A stretch of DNA of 49,267 nt from an uncultured Prevotella sp. (GTDB lineage: Bacteria > Bacteroidota > Bacteroidia > Bacteroidales > Bacteroidaceae), in contig URSZ01000002.1 in NCBI GenBank assembly GCA_900550635.1, positions 1-49,267 on the forward strand. Reading direction: 5' to 3'. The position numbers and the translations under genes are program-made. The notes beneath the pieces were generated by a model that saw nothing but the letters and a program-made list of their open reading frames with translations, was not told the origin of the DNA and made no database searches. Positions 34,601 to 42,827 of the stretch are shown here, piece after piece. Each line of letters begins with the position of its first letter. Position 1 is the first letter of the stretch.

Positions 34601-36007
34601 ATGAAAGATTATAATTACGAAAGATTTACTGACGACAATATTGAGCGCGCCATAAGAGATGCTGCCGGCGTTGAAAACAAAACCAAGTTCTTACATCGAA
34701 GGCTTGATTTGCTGCTCCGTACCGGTAAGTTGCTTATGGAAAGTGCTGCCGATACGAGCCGAATATACAGGAGCCTGAACCGTGTGGCAGCTTTCCTTGG
34801 TCTGCCGGAAGACAAACTGCATATTTACGTAGACTATAATATGCTGATGGTTAATTTTGGCGACGAGGCGCATTCATACACAAAATTCCAGCATTGCAAC
34901 AAGCACGGCATAAACATGCATGCACTTAGCGACTTAAGCAACCTTTCATGGAAAGCTATAACAAACGACTATTCAATAGACCGTTACGAAGAGGAACTGG
35001 AAAAGATAGCGAACCGTAAACGCAATTACTCTCCTTGGGTTACGGCTATTGGTGCCGGTTTTGCATGCGGCGGTTTTTGCATACAATTCGGTTGCGACTG
35101 GATTGCTTTTCTATATGCCTCGATAGCGGCAATTATAGGTTTCAGGTTTAAGGATATAATGATGAAACGCGGGTTTAACTCATACATGAGTATGGCGTTA
35201 GCCACTTTGATAAGCACCATAATAGCATGGAGCTCATACATGTTGTTGCCACAGACAAGCAATACTCCGCTGCACCCCCTTATGGCCTGTGCCTTGTTTA
35301 TAGTACCAGGTGTACCGCTGATTAATTTCGTAGACGACATGCTTGACAACTACATATCGGTCGGTACTTCGCGCGCCATACATACGGCATTGATGTTGAT
35401 TGCCATGTCGTTCGGAATAGCATTATTCATGTTCCAGTTATTCGAAAACATACCGATGACACCTCACCACTCATATTGGGAATATGCCGTTGCTGCTGCT
35501 ATTTCCGCAATGGGATTTTCCATGATATTCAACATACCCAAGCGTCTGCTGCCAGTAGTGGCCATAGGTGGAATCATAACTGTTTGTACAAGGAATTTCG
35601 TAAACTTAGGCCCATCTACAAACAACATCGGTCTTGACATGGGTATAGTGATAGGCTCTTTGATTGGTTCCACGCTTATAAGCCTAATCGCAGTTAAGTT
35701 TGCCAAATGGTTCAGGGTTCCGAATCATGTTATTACCATTCCAAGTGTAATTCCAATGATACCGGGAGTACTTATGTACCGCTTCTTGGTAGCCTTGATT
35801 GAAATGGACGGTATAATAGGGGAGGTTACAAATGCCGTAAAATTCGGAATGGCAGCAACATTAACCATACTCGCAATAGCAATAGGTGTAGCTATACCTA
35901 ATGTCTTTGCCCGTAAACTGATAGAACGCAAATTCCATAACCTGTTGAACACAGCAATAGAATCGCGTCGCAAAAGAGGGAAATTTGTCGATTTGAGCAA
36001 GGTGTAG
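34601..36007 (+). CDS. ThrE family threonine/serine exporter
   Basis: 468 residues. The N-terminal soluble part (about 1-145, with LLLRTGKLLMESAADTSRIYRSLNRVAAFLGL) is the ThrE (DUF1212) domain. It is followed by ten or so hydrophobic segments covering the DUF1212 and DUF3815 (ThrE_2) membrane halves, here fused in one chain as in Corynebacterium ThrE. The substrate is inferred from family as threonine/serine efflux by proton-motive force. The gene starts 11 bases after a strong terminator, so its promoter must overlap that hairpin or the upstream gene. The C-terminus is basic (SRRKRGKF). Confidence 0.88.
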   Translation: MKDYNYERFTDDNIERAIRDAAGVENKTKFLHRRLDLLLRTGKLLMESAADTSRIYRSLNRVAAFLGLPEDKLHIYVDYNMLMVNFGDEAHSYTKFQHCNKHGINMHALSDLSNLSWKAITNDYSIDRYEEELEKIANRKRNYSPWVTAIGAGFACGGFCIQFGCDWIAFLYASIAAIIGFRFKDIMMKRGFNSYMSMALATLISTIIAWSSYMLLPQTSNTPLHPLMACALFIVPGVPLINFVDDMLDNYISVGTSRAIHTALMLIAMSFGIALFMFQLFENIPMTPHHSYWEYAVAAAISAMGFSMIFNIPKRLLPVVAIGGIITVCTRNFVNLGPSTNNIGLDMGIVIGSLIGSTLISLIAVKFAKWFRVPNHVITIPSVIPMIPGVLMYRFLVALIEMDGIIGEVTNAVKFGMAATLTILAIAIGVAIPNVFARKLIERKFHNLLNTAIESRRKRGKFVDLSKV

Positions 36008-36108
36008 ATAAGCGTTCGATGAATGCTTTCTATTTTCAAACTTTATGCACGGCTTTTCAAGCTTTCGAAGTGACTATAGAATTTCGGGTAATTTATGAAC
36101 TCCCAAAA

Positions 36109-36177
36109 TATGTCTGACCTATTTTAAAATATGTCAGACATATTTTGAATTATGTGCCTTGTATTTTTTCTTTGCTC
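36109..36177 (-). repeat. Three-word 21-bp-pitch intergenic element R5
   Basis: Words at 36111 (A, TGTCTGACCTA), 36132 (A, TGTCAGACATA, a perfect TATGTC-A-GACATA dyad) and 36153 (B, TGTGCCTTGTA), 21 bp apart with TTTTAAAATA and TTTTGAATTA spacers. TTTTTTCTTTGCTC follows, giving the minus orientation. It lies in the 36008-36490 gap, whose remainder shows only the -7 box at 36440. Confidence 0.87.
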
Positions 36178-36439
36178 ATAGGCGTTCCGAAAGTCCCATT
36201 ACGTAAGGGTTTGCGCAGAGCTGTAAAATCGCGGCTTTTTTGTCTGTATTCATAAATCATGCAAGTAGCAGGATTTGCACTCTTTAGTAGCGTTATAAAT
36301 CCGCCGATAAACTGCTTAAAGAACAACCTGTTCGCTTTTTAAACTGCAGTTTACAATTCAGGGCGGGTGGATTAAGTTAAATAATCGTAATTTCTCGATA
36401 GAATCCCTTATTTTGTAGTCTACATAAAACAAAATCGAC

Positions 36440-36447
36440 TATATTTG
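36440..36447 (+). promoter_or_regulatory. -7 box for the M23 peptidase gene
   Basis: TATATTTG, a perfect TAnnTTTG, 43 bases before the ATG at 36491. A TTTG at 36412-36415 is 24 bases upstream, slightly farther than usual. Confidence 0.6.
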
Positions 36448-36490
36448 CAACATCAGAATCAAATAAAGCCTACTTTAGTTTACTCTCGTA

Positions 36491-37405
36491 ATGAATTTTC
36501 GACATAAATTATCATTCTTAGGGTTTATATTATTGACCTCAACTACAATTCACGCGCAAGATCTTATAGCACGCCAAGCACCTATCGACCGCAAGACACA
36601 TGCTGTAGATTCAGTATCTCTCCAACATTTGAAAAAGGCGGAAAGAACCGAAGAACTACGTAATTTATATACCGATTGGTCGAATACAACGGTACATTCA
36701 ATGGATTTGGACGCAATTCCGGATTCTTTCAAGATAGACATGAGGGACTTCTGTATGCCGACTCCTTCCAGGAAGATAACTTCAAATTATGGATACCGCC
36801 GTTCATTCAGAAGCATGCATAAAGGTCTGGATATAAAAGTTTATGTTGGCGATACAATACGTGCAGCTTTCTCAGGGAAAGTGAGAATACGCGATTATGA
36901 ACGCAGAGGTTATGGCTATTATATCGTAATACGCCACAACAACGGTTTGGAAACCGTGTACGGGCACATGTCGAAGCAATTGGTAAACGAAGGCGATATC
37001 GTAAAGAAAGGCGATCCCATAGGATTGGGCGGAAATACGGGACGTTCGACAGGCTCGCACTTGCATTTCGAAATATTGTTCATGGGTGTGACCATAAACC
37101 CGGCACTTATGTTCGACTTTGAACAACAAGATATAGTAAGTGACTATTTTACATTCTACAAAGACGGAATTACGAACAAAGACATGTACTTCTCGTCGGT
37201 AGTAGAGCCGAAAGAGCAGAAAGACGAAACGCTTGCCGTTGACAAGAAAGTAAGTCAGGTAAAATACCACAAGGTTAAACGCGGGGAGACTTTAAGCTCG
37301 ATAGCAAATAAAGTAGGTACTACCATAGACAAACTATGTAGCTTGAACCGAATAACAAAACGACAGACATTACGCCCGGGTCAGATTTTGAGGTACGAGG
37401 AGTAA
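36491..37405 (+). CDS. M23 metallopeptidase with LysM domain
   Basis: 304 residues. The signal peptide ends near IHAQ (residue 23). The M23 (LytM/lysostaphin) domain spans about 95-205 with zinc ligands in MHKGLDI (H110, D114) and GSHLHFE (H192), plus the catalytic-type GHM (H159), so all active-site residues are present. A C-terminal LysM domain (about 258-303, YHKVKRGETLSSIANKVGTTIDKLCSLN) binds peptidoglycan. It is probably an active periplasmic endopeptidase that cuts peptide cross-links during growth or division. The DUF1599 gene follows after 39 bases on the same strand. Confidence 0.92.
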   Translation: MNFRHKLSFLGFILLTSTTIHAQDLIARQAPIDRKTHAVDSVSLQHLKKAERTEELRNLYTDWSNTTVHSMDLDAIPDSFKIDMRDFCMPTPSRKITSNYGYRRSFRSMHKGLDIKVYVGDTIRAAFSGKVRIRDYERRGYGYYIVIRHNNGLETVYGHMSKQLVNEGDIVKKGDPIGLGGNTGRSTGSHLHFEILFMGVTINPALMFDFEQQDIVSDYFTFYKDGITNKDMYFSSVVEPKEQKDETLAVDKKVSQVKYHKVKRGETLSSIANKVGTTIDKLCSLNRITKRQTLRPGQILRYEE

Positions 37406-37444
37406 TCTTTGCCTGTAACGCTAAAGACTACATAGCAAGTAAAC

Positions 37445-37984
37445 ATGAATACCGAAACGCAATTCCAGGAAATAATAAAGGGTTGCCGCGAGCTCTATGT
37501 AAAGAAGCTACACGATTATTCAACCGCATGGAGAATACTGCGCATACCTTCAGTTACCGACCAACTGCTCAATAAAGCAAAAAGAATACGCTCTATCGAG
37601 GAAAAAGGAGTAACATTGGTAAATGAAGGCATTGAACCGGAATTTATAGGACTTGTAAATTATAGCATAATAGGTTTAATACAGCTTGAGCTTCATCCCG
37701 TTTTGGAAGAAGACATCAACGAAAGCGAAGCAACGGCTCTGTATGACAAATACTCAAAAAGCGCGTTTGAGTTGATGAAACGCAAGAACCATGACTACGA
37801 CGAGGCGTGGAGAGGTATGCGGGTAAGTTCGTTTACCGACCTTATTCTAATGAAACTTTACCGTACAAAACAAATCGAAAATCTAAAAGGCAAGACTCTT
37901 GAAAGCGAAGGCATTGATGCCAACTACTACGATATAATAAATTACGCGGTTTTCGCTTTAATAAAAATCAAGTATGGCGATTAA
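37445..37984 (+). CDS. DUF1599 (Nmad1-type) domain protein
   Basis: 179 residues with an internal duplication. YVKKLHDYSTAWRILRIPSVTDQLLNKAKRIRSIEEKG in the first half matches LMKRKNHDYDEAWRGMRVSSFTDLILMKLYRTKQIENLKG in the second; each is followed by an EGIxxxxxxxINYxxxxLIxL tail. DUF1599 has been proposed as a nucleotide-modification-associated domain; no biochemistry is known to me. The duplicated YD-AWR motifs are conserved in Bacteroidales. Its last 11 bases overlap the start of the following membrane-protein gene in another frame, implying translational coupling in the DUF1599-DoxX-tpiA-SPOR-folE block. Confidence 0.85.
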   Translation: MNTETQFQEIIKGCRELYVKKLHDYSTAWRILRIPSVTDQLLNKAKRIRSIEEKGVTLVNEGIEPEFIGLVNYSIIGLIQLELHPVLEEDINESEATALYDKYSKSAFELMKRKNHDYDEAWRGMRVSSFTDLILMKLYRTKQIENLKGKTLESEGIDANYYDIINYAVFALIKIKYGD

Positions 37985-39272
37985 GAAATACAAAGCACAT
38001 GTATTAACGGCTTTTGTAAATATTTGCAGCTTCATGGTAGCTGCAATTTTTATTTTCTCCGGTTTTACTAAGGCAGTGGACCCTGTAGGCGGAGGAATAA
38101 AAATAGGTGAGTACCTGTACGCTTTCGGCTTAAATGTAATGAATAACGACGGATTGCTCGGAGGTATCTCCATTCTGCAATCAACAATCGAGTTCATGGT
38201 CGGAATATATCTGCTGCTTGGAATGCGACGGAAACTAACATCATTGTTATTACTGGTAATAATGATGTTTATGACATTACTGACGTTTTATATAGCAAAA
38301 ACCAATGCTGTTTCGAATTGCGGCTGCTTTGGCGACGCAGTAAGCTTAAATAATTGGGACACGTTTTATAAGAACGTTGTAATACTGGCAATGTCGCTTG
38401 TGATTGCGTTTAATCCGATGAAGATACGCAAGGCACTAAGGCTGAAAAGCGAATGGATTACAAAAGTATATTCGTTTTCAGTAATAATTGTAGTAAGTTT
38501 GTACTCTTATCACTATTTGCCTATAATAGACTTTAGACCATTTTACATCGGGCAAAATATCATAAAAGGAATGGAAATTCCCGAAGACGCAAAGCCGCCG
38601 GTCTACGAAACCGTCTTTACACTCAGAAAAGGCAACGAAGTGAAAAAATTCACGTTGGAGAATTATCCTGATTCAACTTGGCAGTTTGTAGATTCAGATA
38701 CGAAGCTTATAGAAAAAGGTTACGAACCCGAAATAAACAACTTCGCGCTATTCGATTCAGAGACAGAAGAGGAAGTCACAACAACGGTTTTAAATGATAA
38801 GAATTTCTCTTTTTGGCTCGTTATGCCATATATAGAAAAAGCCGACAACGGGGTTATCGACGCTGTAGAAGATATTTACGACTACTGCAAACTATACGGT
38901 TATAACATTTACGGTATGACATCTTCCGGTAGAGAACAAATTCAAGAATGGAAGCATAATGCCGGAATAGATTTCCCGTTTTGCCAGGCCGACGATATTA
39001 CGCTAAAAACGATTATACGTTCAAATCCTGGTCTGCTACTTTTACGCGGCGGGAACATAATAAATAAATGGAGCAAGAACAACCTTCCGGACGATGAAAT
39101 TCTAACAGCACGCATTGAAAAGCTAACTTCAATTTACGGAACTAAGGAAAACGGAATTAAAGGAGCTTTTAAATATCTATGTTATTTCCTTATTCCGCTA
39201 ATATTTCTTATTTTCGCGGATAAATACAGGGCAAGACGAAAATCTCTCAAAAAGCCAAATAAAATATCTTAA
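37974..39272 (+). CDS. DoxX/MauE-like membrane protein (BT_3928 family)
   Basis: 432 residues. The N-terminal half has about 5 membrane helices with IFSGFTKAVDPVGGGIKIGEYL and SNCGCFGDAVSLNNWDTFYKNV, the CGCFGD motif of DoxX/MauE redox-linked membrane proteins. The C-terminal half (about 185-405) is a soluble region with a thioredoxin-like feel (TLRKGNEVKKFTLENYPDSTWQFVD; later GMTSSGREQIQEWKHNAGIDFPFCQAD), and a last helix sits near the end. It may handle thiol chemistry in the envelope. The ATG overlaps the DUF1599 stop by 11 bases, and tpiA begins 11 bases after its own stop. Confidence 0.8.
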   Translation: MAIKKYKAHVLTAFVNICSFMVAAIFIFSGFTKAVDPVGGGIKIGEYLYAFGLNVMNNDGLLGGISILQSTIEFMVGIYLLLGMRRKLTSLLLLVIMMFMTLLTFYIAKTNAVSNCGCFGDAVSLNNWDTFYKNVVILAMSLVIAFNPMKIRKALRLKSEWITKVYSFSVIIVVSLYSYHYLPIIDFRPFYIGQNIIKGMEIPEDAKPPVYETVFTLRKGNEVKKFTLENYPDSTWQFVDSDTKLIEKGYEPEINNFALFDSETEEEVTTTVLNDKNFSFWLVMPYIEKADNGVIDAVEDIYDYCKLYGYNIYGMTSSGREQIQEWKHNAGIDFPFCQADDITLKTIIRSNPGLLLLRGGNIINKWSKNNLPDDEILTARIEKLTSIYGTKENGIKGAFKYLCYFLIPLIFLIFADKYRARRKSLKKPNKIS

Positions 39273-39283
39273 ACAAATTAATA

Positions 39284-40042
39284 ATGAGAAAGAAGATTGT
39301 CGCAGGTAACTGGAAAATGAACATGAACCTGCAAGAAGGAATTGCTTTAGCAACAGAACTGACAAACGACCTTAGCAAGAACAAGCCTAACTGCGATGTT
39401 ATAATTTGCACACCTTTTATTCATCTGGCTTCTATCGCTAATGTTATAAACAAAGAAGTAATGAGCCTTGGCGCTGAGAACTGTGCTGACAAAGAAAAAG
39501 GCGCATACACTGGTGAAGTATCGGCAAGCATGGTTCGTTCTACAGGTGCTGACTATGTAATATTGGGACACAGCGAACGCCGCGCATATTACAACGAGAC
39601 TCCCGAAATCTTGAAAGAAAAAGTAAACCTTGCCCTGCAAAACAATTTGAAAGTAATTTTCTGCATTGGTGAAGTATTGGAAGAGCGCGAAGCCGGCAAA
39701 CAGAATGAAGTAGTTGGCGCACAATTAGAAGGCTCTTTGTTCGACTTGACAAAAGAACAGTTCTCAAATATAGTTCTTGCATATGAACCCGTTTGGGCTA
39801 TAGGAACCGGGAAAACGGCAACAGCCGAGCAAGCAGAAGAGATGCACGCATTTATACGTAAGACAATAGAAAACAAGTTCGGTGCGGAAGCTGCTGAGAA
39901 CGTTTCCATACTTTATGGTGGAAGTTGCAAACCTTCGAACGCACGTGAAATTTTCAGCAAGCCTGACGTTGACGGCGGCCTCATAGGCGGCGCAGCACTC
40001 AAAGCGGCAGACTTCGAAGCTATTATAGACGCTTGGAAATAA
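39284..40042 (+). CDS. tpiA: Triosephosphate isomerase
   Basis: 252-residue (beta/alpha)8 glycolytic enzyme interconverting dihydroxyacetone phosphate and glyceraldehyde 3-phosphate. All catalytic residues are visible: AGNWKMN (N9, K11), ILGHSERR (H96), AYEPVWAIGTG (E168) and the phosphate-binding YGGSCKP and GGLIGGAALK stretches. It is expressed with the DoxX-like gene 11 bases upstream; a strong terminator follows at 40054. No anomalies. Confidence 0.98.
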   Translation: MRKKIVAGNWKMNMNLQEGIALATELTNDLSKNKPNCDVIICTPFIHLASIANVINKEVMSLGAENCADKEKGAYTGEVSASMVRSTGADYVILGHSERRAYYNETPEILKEKVNLALQNNLKVIFCIGEVLEEREAGKQNEVVGAQLEGSLFDLTKEQFSNIVLAYEPVWAIGTGKTATAEQAEEMHAFIRKTIENKFGAEAAENVSILYGGSCKPSNAREIFSKPDVDGGLIGGAALKAADFEAIIDAWK

Positions 40043-40051
40043 TACAAATAC

Positions 40052-40098
40052 AACAAACCGTTCCCCTAAATCAATATTAGGGAACGGTTTGCTTTTTT
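40052..40098 (+). terminator. Terminator after tpiA
   Basis: CAAACCGTTCCCCTA (40054-40068) pairs with 40078-40091 (one bulged C) across a short loop, followed by CTTTTTTA. Confidence 0.88.
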
Positions 40099-40166
40099 AT
40101 ATACTGAATCCTGCTAAAAAGCCGATAAACGAACCGTCCTCTTAGTATGTAATTCATTAATCAGAC

Positions 40167-40745
40167 ATGAAAATCTTATTAATAGTTTTGTCATTTACTG
40201 TTTCATTACAAGCATTTTCTCAATCAAATTACGTTGAGAAGTTGCTTAAGAACTCAATAAATGAAGGGACGGTTGTATTTCATCAAGACTCCAGAATAAC
40301 CAGTTTGTTGAATTCGGATTCTGCATTTACAAAACCAGAAAATAATACTCACAGCAACAACAGTGCTTTAAATAACATAAAAGGCGTAAATGCAAAAACA
40401 TCAAAGAATCATAAATCCGACACATTAAATACAGCAGAAGTCAACGGTGAAAGTAATTTATCTACTCACACGCGGCGTTATAAGGTAGAAGGGTACAGAA
40501 TACAAATCTATGCCGGAAATAACTCCAGGAAATCACGTATAGAGGCAACGAGGGCTGGGCAGCGGATTAAGAACTTTTTTCCCGAATTACCGGTATATAC
40601 ACACTTTTATCCGCCACGGTGGATTTGCAGGGTGGGTGATTTTAGAACAGTAGAAGAAGCACAAAATTATCTGGCTCAAATTCGGGATTTGAAAATATTT
40701 TCCGCTGTTACATTAATTAAAACCACAGTACAGGCAACTTATTAG
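40167..40745 (+). CDS. Secreted SPOR domain protein
   Basis: 192 residues. A signal peptide ends near AFSQ (residue 19). A low-complexity Asn/Ser/Thr linker (about 50-105) leads into a C-terminal SPOR domain (about 110-190; VEGYRIQIYAGNNSRKSRIEATRAGQRIKNFFPELPVYTHFYPPRWICRVGDFRTVEEAQNYL). SPOR domains recognise glycan strands stripped of stem peptides at the septum. It has no membrane anchor beyond the signal, so it is periplasmic or, if the signal is uncleaved, tethered. It lies between tpiA and folE, an order common in Bacteroidales. Confidence 0.88.
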   Translation: MKILLIVLSFTVSLQAFSQSNYVEKLLKNSINEGTVVFHQDSRITSLLNSDSAFTKPENNTHSNNSALNNIKGVNAKTSKNHKSDTLNTAEVNGESNLSTHTRRYKVEGYRIQIYAGNNSRKSRIEATRAGQRIKNFFPELPVYTHFYPPRWICRVGDFRTVEEAQNYLAQIRDLKIFSAVTLIKTTVQATY

Positions 40746-40844
40746 CAGGTTTAGTTTATAATTGTGTTACGGCCGAACTTGCAGAAGCCACGTTTTTTAC
40801 GCGGTTTCCAACATTTATAGTTTCATTACAAAGTAGAATTCATC

Positions 40845-41429
40845 ATGAATATAGAAGAACTTTCCCAACAGCAACGCGAAGAAGAACTTGAAAAGCATTG
40901 CCACCGCATACTGTCATTGCTGGGCGAAAATCCCGAGAGGGAAGGCTTGCTCAAAACCCCAAGCAGGGTAACAAAAGCCATGCTCAAACTTACGAGCGGC
41001 TACGACATGGATCCGTCTGCCATTTTAAACTCGGCTAAATTCAAAGAAGACTACAGCCAAATGGTAATCGTTAAAGACATTGACTTCTTTTCGTTGTGCG
41101 AGCACCACATGCTGCCGTTTTATGGAAAAGCTCACGTGGCGTATATACCAAACGGATATATTACCGGTTTGAGCAAGATAGCACGTGTTGTAGACATTTA
41201 TTCGCACCGTTTGCAAGTTCAGGAGCGTATGACATTCCAAATAAAGGAATGCATACAAAATGCACTGAATCCTCTTGGCGTAATGGTTGTTCTCGAAGCA
41301 AAGCACATGTGCATGCAAATGCGGGGAGTGGAAAAGCAACATTCAGTAACCGTTACAAGTGAATTTTCCGGCGCATTTAAACAATCAAAAACCAGGGCCG
41401 AGTTCCTGGATCTGATTGGGCACCATTAA
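40845..41429 (+). CDS. folE: GTP cyclohydrolase I
   Basis: 194 residues. Converts GTP to 7,8-dihydroneopterin triphosphate, the first step of folate and queuosine-type deazapurine synthesis. Zinc ligands are visible in SLCEHHMLPF (C85, H88) and HMCMQMRG (C156). GLSKIARVVD and HRLQVQERMT are the family signatures, and the C-terminal QHSVTVTSEFSGAF completes the domain. The zinc-dependent class IA form is intact. Closed by the terminator at 41457. Confidence 0.97.
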   Translation: MNIEELSQQQREEELEKHCHRILSLLGENPEREGLLKTPSRVTKAMLKLTSGYDMDPSAILNSAKFKEDYSQMVIVKDIDFFSLCEHHMLPFYGKAHVAYIPNGYITGLSKIARVVDIYSHRLQVQERMTFQIKECIQNALNPLGVMVVLEAKHMCMQMRGVEKQHSVTVTSEFSGAFKQSKTRAEFLDLIGHH

Positions 41430-41454
41430 TTCGTTAACGCAAAATAACATATCG

Positions 41455-41493
41455 CTATACAGGCATTCATAACACTGTGCCTGTATTTTTTAT
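41455..41493 (+). terminator. Terminator after folE
   Basis: ATACAGGCA (41457-41465) pairs with TGCCTGTAT (41478-41486) across a 12-base loop, followed by TTTTT. Confidence 0.85.
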
Positions 41494-41560
41494 AATCTGT
41501 AGGTTCGTTTATACAAACTCTTATTAGCAACAGTTTCGTCATCAAACACTCATAAAACGT

Positions 41561-42040
41561 ATGAATATAAGAGAGATAAAAACAAACAAGAAGCAATATC
41601 TCCAGCTTCTTATGCTTGCAGATGAGCAAGAATCGATGATAGACAGGTATTTGGAACGAGGCGACATGTATGTAATGGTCGGCAACACTTCAGAAATAAT
41701 ATGTGTTGCCGTCGTTACTGACGAGGGTGAAAGTGTTTGCGAACTTAAGAACTTGGCCGTAGCGCCGCAATTCCAGAGACAAGGCTACGGTAGGAAAATG
41801 ATAGAGCATCTGTGCGCCATGTACGGTGAAATGTTTTCGTATATGATTGTCGGCACTGGCGAAAGCACACGTACCGTGTCTTTTTACAAAAGCTGCGGTT
41901 TTGAGTATTCTCATACGGTGCTTGACTTTTTTACCGTCAATTATGACCATACAATAATCGAAGACGGGAAAATTCTTACCGACATGCTTTATTTCCGCAA
42001 GAAATTAATACCTCCCCACACTTCTGTTCAAACTGTTTAG
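41561..42040 (+). CDS. GNAT family N-acetyltransferase
   Basis: 159 residues of GNAT fold. Strands VMVGNTSEIICVAVVTDEGESVCELKNLAVAPQFQRQGYGRKMIEHL carry the acetyl-CoA pyrophosphate-binding loop (QRQGYGRK) and are followed by MIVGTGESTRTVSFYKSCGFEYSHTVLDFF, the C-terminal substrate side. The substrate is unknown; relatives acetylate small amines or protein N-termini. It stands alone in front of a long gap. The start follows a T-rich region without clear ribosome-binding or promoter motifs. Confidence 0.88.
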   Translation: MNIREIKTNKKQYLQLLMLADEQESMIDRYLERGDMYVMVGNTSEIICVAVVTDEGESVCELKNLAVAPQFQRQGYGRKMIEHLCAMYGEMFSYMIVGTGESTRTVSFYKSCGFEYSHTVLDFFTVNYDHTIIEDGKILTDMLYFRKKLIPPHTSVQTV

Positions 42041-42132
42041 GGCTTAATTGCTCAAAACACATTGCCTGCTTAACCCCAAATCGGTCGTTAGGCTTCGTAA
42101 AATAGCGTGCTTATGCCTGGCAGATAGCTTTA

Positions 42133-42173
42133 CGCCCGGCTGAAGGCGTAGCGGGCTACGGCGAAGCCGGGCG
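42133..42173. other. Nested GC-rich hairpin downstream of the acetyltransferase gene
   Basis: CGCCCGGCT (42133-42141) pairs with AGCCGGGCG (42165-42173), enclosing a second perfect stem CGTAGC-GG-GCTACG (42147-42160). The GC content contrasts with the AT-rich surroundings and there is no T-tract. It could be a terminator remnant or part of a small RNA; nothing decides. Confidence 0.5.
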
Positions 42174-42336
42174 GGAAGACAGATGACGGCAGAAGTGCGT
42201 AAGTTGGCGAAGGGAACGCACTCGACGTTACTACTTAATGCCCTAATGATCGTATAGGGTTAAATGTAACCGAAAAAAACAAGTTTTTTGACCATTGAAT
42301 TGCCCATCGAAAAACTCCAAAAATTATAAGGGAAAA

Positions 42337-42407
42337 AATATGTGCCTTGAATTTTAAAATTAGTGGCTCGGATTTTAAAATCCGAGCCACTAATTTTTTC
42401 TTTGCTC
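42337..42407 (-). repeat. Three-word 21-bp-pitch intergenic element R6 with a perfect 42-bp palindrome
   Basis: Words at 42341 (B, TGTGCCTTGAA), 42362 (C, AGTGGCTCGGA) and 42383 (C reversed, CGAGCCACTAA), 21 bp apart. With the spacers, bases 42356-42397 form a perfect palindrome of 2 x 21 bp and no loop. TTTTTTCTTTGCTC on the right gives the minus orientation. The core is nearly identical to R3, but the outer flanks differ. The surrounding gap 42041-42584 holds also the hairpin at 42133. Confidence 0.88.
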
Positions 42408-42584
42408 CAAACCCCGCTGAAACCCGCTTGCCATGCGGGTTTTGAAAAACGACATAAAATGTCGCCCTTTTTGTCCATATCCACAATGTTCCCGCGCCGC
42501 CCGTACGTTCCGTACTCGTGTCGTGCAAAATTAGGTTGAGATCAGAAAGTTTTAAGCCACAACGGTTTTTATTGCAAAATATGC

Positions 42585-42592
42585 TAACTTTG
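42585..42592 (+). promoter_or_regulatory. -7 box with an overlapping inverted repeat, upstream of the BspA-like gene
   Basis: TAACTTTG matches TAnnTTTG. It is flanked by TTGCAAA (42572-42578) and TTTGCAA (42589-42595), a 7-bp inverted repeat covering the box, and followed by a 15-bp palindrome CGCTGCC-G-GGCAGCG (42614-42628). No good -33. Confidence 0.5.
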
Positions 42593-42827
42593 CAACTGCC
42601 CCGACCACGCCAACGCTGCCGGGCAGCGAGCGGGTATGGGTACATATATAAAAGGCGTTTACTTGACGCTTTGTTCTTGACACTTCGAAACTTCGCAAAC
42701 TTCCAAGTCTGGTCGAGAACACGGCAACAGTAGATGTTCATGGGTGTATTTTATACAGCCTTCATTGCGTATGCCAGTTTGCATTGCGCTTTTATAGGCG
42801 TATACATACACAGCGTGGGCTTCTGCG

